DNA of 8,182 bases from an uncultured Amylibacter sp. (lineage in GTDB: Bacteria > Pseudomonadota > Alphaproteobacteria > Rhodobacterales > Rhodobacteraceae). Below, piece by piece: positions 7,088 through 8,182 of this stretch. How positions within the stretch are numbered: the stretch's first letter is position 1; each line of letters opens with the position of its first letter. The stretch is from positions 1-8,182 of the forward strand of contig CALLAV010000318.1 of NCBI GenBank assembly GCA_938001995.1, read 5' to 3'. A program made the translations under genes and the position numbers. The notes under the pieces were generated by a model. It did not search any database, had not been told where the DNA came from, and was given only the letters and a program-made list of their open reading frames with translations.

Positions 7088-7500
7088 CGTAGGATCGGTG
7101 GGCCGATGGAATGGTGTGCGGATTCAACGCCAAAGCGGAGGCCGCGTCCGATGCGGTGGGCTAGGGTGGACCATTGCAAAGCGAGGTCAGCGGGCAGTTG
7201 ATCCGAGAGTGTTTTGTCGAACAGAGCGAGCCAGTTGGTGAACATGGTTGGGTCGAGCGCGGAGATACCTGAATGGACCAGCATCGGGTTTCCGTCGTAG
7301 CTGCGCTCATGCAAGATGGCGTTGGCCCAGAAGTTGGCAATTTTCGCTTCGTGGGTGCGCCAGATTTCAGGGTCTTTGGATAAGATGCCGTTGAACAGTG
7401 GGCCAAGCACATCGTCTGTGCGCACGGCTGCATAAAAGTGTTTCACCACCCGTTCGATCTGACCCCGCGTGACGGGGATGCGTGGAGGCAGTGCGTTCAA
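7084..7500 (-). CDS. Group III truncated haemoglobin
   Basis: 138 aa when started at TTG 7500-7498. Globin landmarks of the group III (trHbP, Campylobacter Ctb-like) class are clear: F22-Y23 (B10 Tyr), W47-R-T-H50 (E7 distal His), F57-W58, Y68-D-G-N-P-M-L-V-H76 (F8 proximal haem His) and W90 (G8 Trp). The spacings Y23-H50-H76-W90 agree with my recollection of Ctb, so a haem-binding, ligand-stabilising pocket is expected. Group III globins are linked to oxygen/NO handling and nitrosative stress. No ATG is available near the domain start. TTG at 7500 overlaps the upstream gene's TGA (TTGA), which suggests re-initiation. The frame stays open upstream to 7869, but that extension runs through the small gene, the operator and nsrR and is not credible. 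An NsrR-type regulator is encoded divergently next door. Confidence 0.88.
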   Translation of the reverse strand: MNALPPRIPVTRGQIERVVKHFYAAVRTDDVLGPLFNGILSKDPEIWRTHEAKIANFWANAILHERSYDGNPMLVHSGISALDPTMFTNWLALFDKTLSDQLPADLALQWSTLAHRIGRGLRFGVESAHHSIGPPILR

Positions 7501-7652
7501 TTTACGATCCAGACCACGATCAGGCCGAGCGGAAGCCAAAATAGCATGTTGAAAAAGGAACGGAGCAAACCAAGCTCGCCCTTTGGGTCGACCTCGAAGA
7601 ATTCGCACATCTTGGTGCCGGGCCAAAGGATTGCGTCTGCGATCTTTTCCAT
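7497..7652 (-). CDS. 51-aa single-pass membrane protein, first gene of the globin unit
   Basis: A small ORF from ATG 7652-7650 to TGA 7499-7497 with an excellent ribosome site (AAGGA, 7665-7661, 8 nt spacing). The N-terminal half is amphipathic and charged: M-E-K-I-A-D-A-I-L-W-P-G-T-K, one Cys at 16, then E-F-F-E-V-D-P-K. R31 precedes a hydrophobic helix at about residues 33-50 rich in Phe, Trp and Leu (three Trp in all, counting W10), ending at Asn51. The positive-inside rule places the N-terminus in the cytoplasm. It sits between the candidate NsrR-controlled promoter and the globin gene, whose start overlaps its stop, so both are probably co-translated. I do not recognise the family. A membrane anchor or partner for the globin, or a small subunit of an NO/O2-related enzyme, are possible roles, both inferred from position only. 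Confidence 0.78.
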   Translation of the reverse strand: MEKIADAILWPGTKMCEFFEVDPKGELGLLRSFFNMLFWLPLGLIVVWIVN

Positions 7653-7660
7653 TGGGTGAT

Positions 7661-7665
7661 TCCTT
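7661..7665 (-). promoter_or_regulatory. Ribosome-binding site of the 51-aa gene
   Basis: AAGGA on the minus strand, 8 nt before the ATG at 7652. It is the strongest Shine-Dalgarno in this operon and the main evidence that the short ORF is a real gene. Confidence 0.8.
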
Positions 7666-7680
7666 TAATTGGTATTTAAG

Positions 7681-7712
7681 ATACGTATTTAATAGGCTTG
7701 TTAAATACGTAT
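7681..7712. promoter_or_regulatory. Perfect 12-bp inverted repeat, candidate NsrR operator
   Basis: ATACGTATTTAA (7681-7692), an 8-nt spacer (TAGGCTTG) and TTAAATACGTAT (7701-7712) form an exact inverted repeat. Each arm contains its own 8-bp palindrome ATACGTAT, with centres 24 bp apart, so two dimers could bind. It occupies the middle of the 81-base gap between nsrR and the globin unit and overlaps the candidate promoter of each. The AT-rich ATxxxTATTT character loosely resembles published NsrR sites (AAGATG-type halves), but the usual 11-1-11 spacing is not kept. Assignment to NsrR is inference. Confidence 0.65.
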
Positions 7713-7717
7713 TGCAA
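7689..7717 (-). promoter_or_regulatory. Candidate promoter of the 51-aa/globin unit
   Basis: On the minus strand TTGCAA (7717-7712) and TATTAA (7694-7689) are separated by exactly 17 nt, each matching consensus at 4 of 6 positions. Transcription would start near 7682, giving a leader of about 30 nt that contains the ribosome-binding site. The inverted repeat at 7681-7712 covers the spacer, the -10 and the start point, a layout typical of repression. Confidence 0.55.
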
Positions 7718-7727
7718 ATGCTAATTA
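7699..7727 (+). promoter_or_regulatory. Candidate nsrR promoter (possibly leaderless)
   Basis: TTGTTA (7699-7704) is followed after 17 nt by TAATTA (7722-7727), preceded by TG at 7719-7720 as in extended -10 promoters. The predicted start site falls at about 7733-7735, on the nsrR ATG. No Shine-Dalgarno is visible before that ATG, consistent with a leaderless transcript. The right arm of the inverted repeat fills the spacer, so the regulator could repress its own gene. Confidence 0.4.
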
Positions 7728-7733
7728 CGTCGC

Positions 7734-8162
7734 ATGCAAATGACGAAATACACAGACTATGGATTGCGGGTGCTGATGGCGCTGGCGGTGACAGATGAAA
7801 AAGCGTTGGGCGCAGGGGCGATTGCGGCGCAGTACGGGATTTCAACGCACCATGTGGCCAAGATCGCAACGGCGTTGGTGGCGGGTGGCTTTGTTGTGTC
7901 CGAACGCGGGCGCGGCGGTGGATTGCGGTTGGCGCGTTCAGCGGATCAGATCAGTCTGGGCGCGGTGGTACGGCATCTGTCGGTGGGTGACACGCTGGTG
8001 GAATGTTTGGGCGATGGATCGACTTGCTGCGTCGTTCCCGCCTGCGGGTTGCGCGGGCCATTGCAGACCGCGCAAGAGGCGTTCTTTGCCACGCTCGATA
8101 AGTATTCCGTGGCCGATACAGTCGTTCAGCGCGACGCATTGAGGTCGCTGTTGGCCAGTTGA
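7734..8162 (+). CDS. nsrR: NsrR-like Rrf2-family Fe-S transcriptional regulator
   Basis: 142 aa, typical Rrf2/NsrR length. The N-terminus M-Q-M-T-K-Y-T-D8-Y-G-L-R12 matches the start of E. coli NsrR, which supports ATG 7734 rather than the ATG at 7740. A winged helix-turn-helix spans about residues 26-66, with recognition helix I36-S-T-H-H-V-A-K-I and wing E57-R-G-R-G-G-G-L-R-L. Cluster ligands are C91, C98 (C99 adjacent) and C104; C98-x5-C104 in C-x-x-V-P-A-C has the NsrR spacing. D8 is the fourth [4Fe-4S] ligand described in Streptomyces NsrR. The C-terminal L-D-K-Y-S-V-A-D resembles L-D-N-Y-T-L-A-D in E. coli NsrR. NsrR represses NO-detoxification genes and lets go when NO attacks the cluster. 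The divergent globin unit is its probable target. IscR is less likely, since its cysteine spacing differs and no isc/suf genes are near. Confidence 0.88.
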   Translation: MQMTKYTDYGLRVLMALAVTDEKALGAGAIAAQYGISTHHVAKIATALVAGGFVVSERGRGGGLRLARSADQISLGAVVRHLSVGDTLVECLGDGSTCCVVPACGLRGPLQTAQEAFFATLDKYSVADTVVQRDALRSLLAS

Positions 8163-8182
8163 CCAAGCGAGGTTAGCTCTCC

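Noticed and set aside
7501..7869. N-terminal extension of the globin frame to a 261-aa minus-strand protein
   Set aside because: The added 123 residues overlap the 51-aa gene, the operator region and the start of nsrR, are low-complexity and unlike any globin, and no ribosome site supports the far start. The TTG at 7500 fits the globin domain length.
7734..8162. IscR identity for the Rrf2 regulator
   Set aside because: The first Cys gap, the C-x-x-V-P-A-C motif and the C-terminal L-D-x-Y-[ST]-x-A-D match NsrR, and no isc or suf genes are nearby.

Overview
The window looks like chromosomal DNA of an alphaproteobacterium, most likely of the Rhodobacteraceae (Roseobacter-type). The evidence is the protein content (acetyl-CoA synthetase, TruA, a YcjX/DUF697 pair, a Popeye-type membrane protein, an NsrR-like regulator beside a group III truncated haemoglobin) and an initiator tRNA with encoded CCA. 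The genus cannot be fixed from sequence alone. No insertion sequence, phage gene, CRISPR array or rRNA is visible. The first ~700 bases look more AT-rich than the rest.

Layout, left to right: (1) the 3' part of a gene cut by the window edge, whose product carries two diverged copies of a cysteine-containing module; (2) a 223-aa membrane protein with a Popeye/cyclic-nucleotide-binding-like cytoplasmic domain; (3) an initiator tRNA-fMet(CAT); (4) a 245-base gap with a 16-bp perfect palindrome and the probable acs promoter region; (5) acs, a full-length acetyl-CoA synthetase, ending at a strong intrinsic terminator; (6) truA on the minus strand, whose stop codon abuts that terminator; (7) a divergent gap followed by ycjX and a DUF697 membrane-protein gene, which overlap at ATGA; (8) a minus-strand two-gene unit encoding a 51-aa single-pass membrane protein and a group III truncated haemoglobin; (9) nsrR, divergent from that unit.

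The part most worth a second look is 7084-8162. The NsrR-like regulator keeps the Fe-S cluster ligands of the nitric oxide sensor NsrR. It is separated by only 81 bases from a small-membrane-protein/globin operon. The gap holds a perfect 12-bp inverted repeat (ATACGTATTTAA, 8-nt spacer) that covers the candidate promoters on both strands. The inferred reading is a compact NO/nitrosative-stress circuit in which NsrR represses itself and the globin unit. The 51-aa protein is the unexplained component. The globin appears to start at a TTG overlapping the small gene's stop (TTGA), suggesting translational coupling, and nsrR may be read from a leaderless mRNA.

The remaining genes are mostly housekeeping: acetate activation (acs), tRNA pseudouridylation (truA), translation initiation (tRNA-fMet), and a conserved, poorly understood P-loop/membrane protein pair (ycjX-DUF697). 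The latter pair's 3' end converges on the globin gene, with both stop codons inside one CTAG tetranucleotide.
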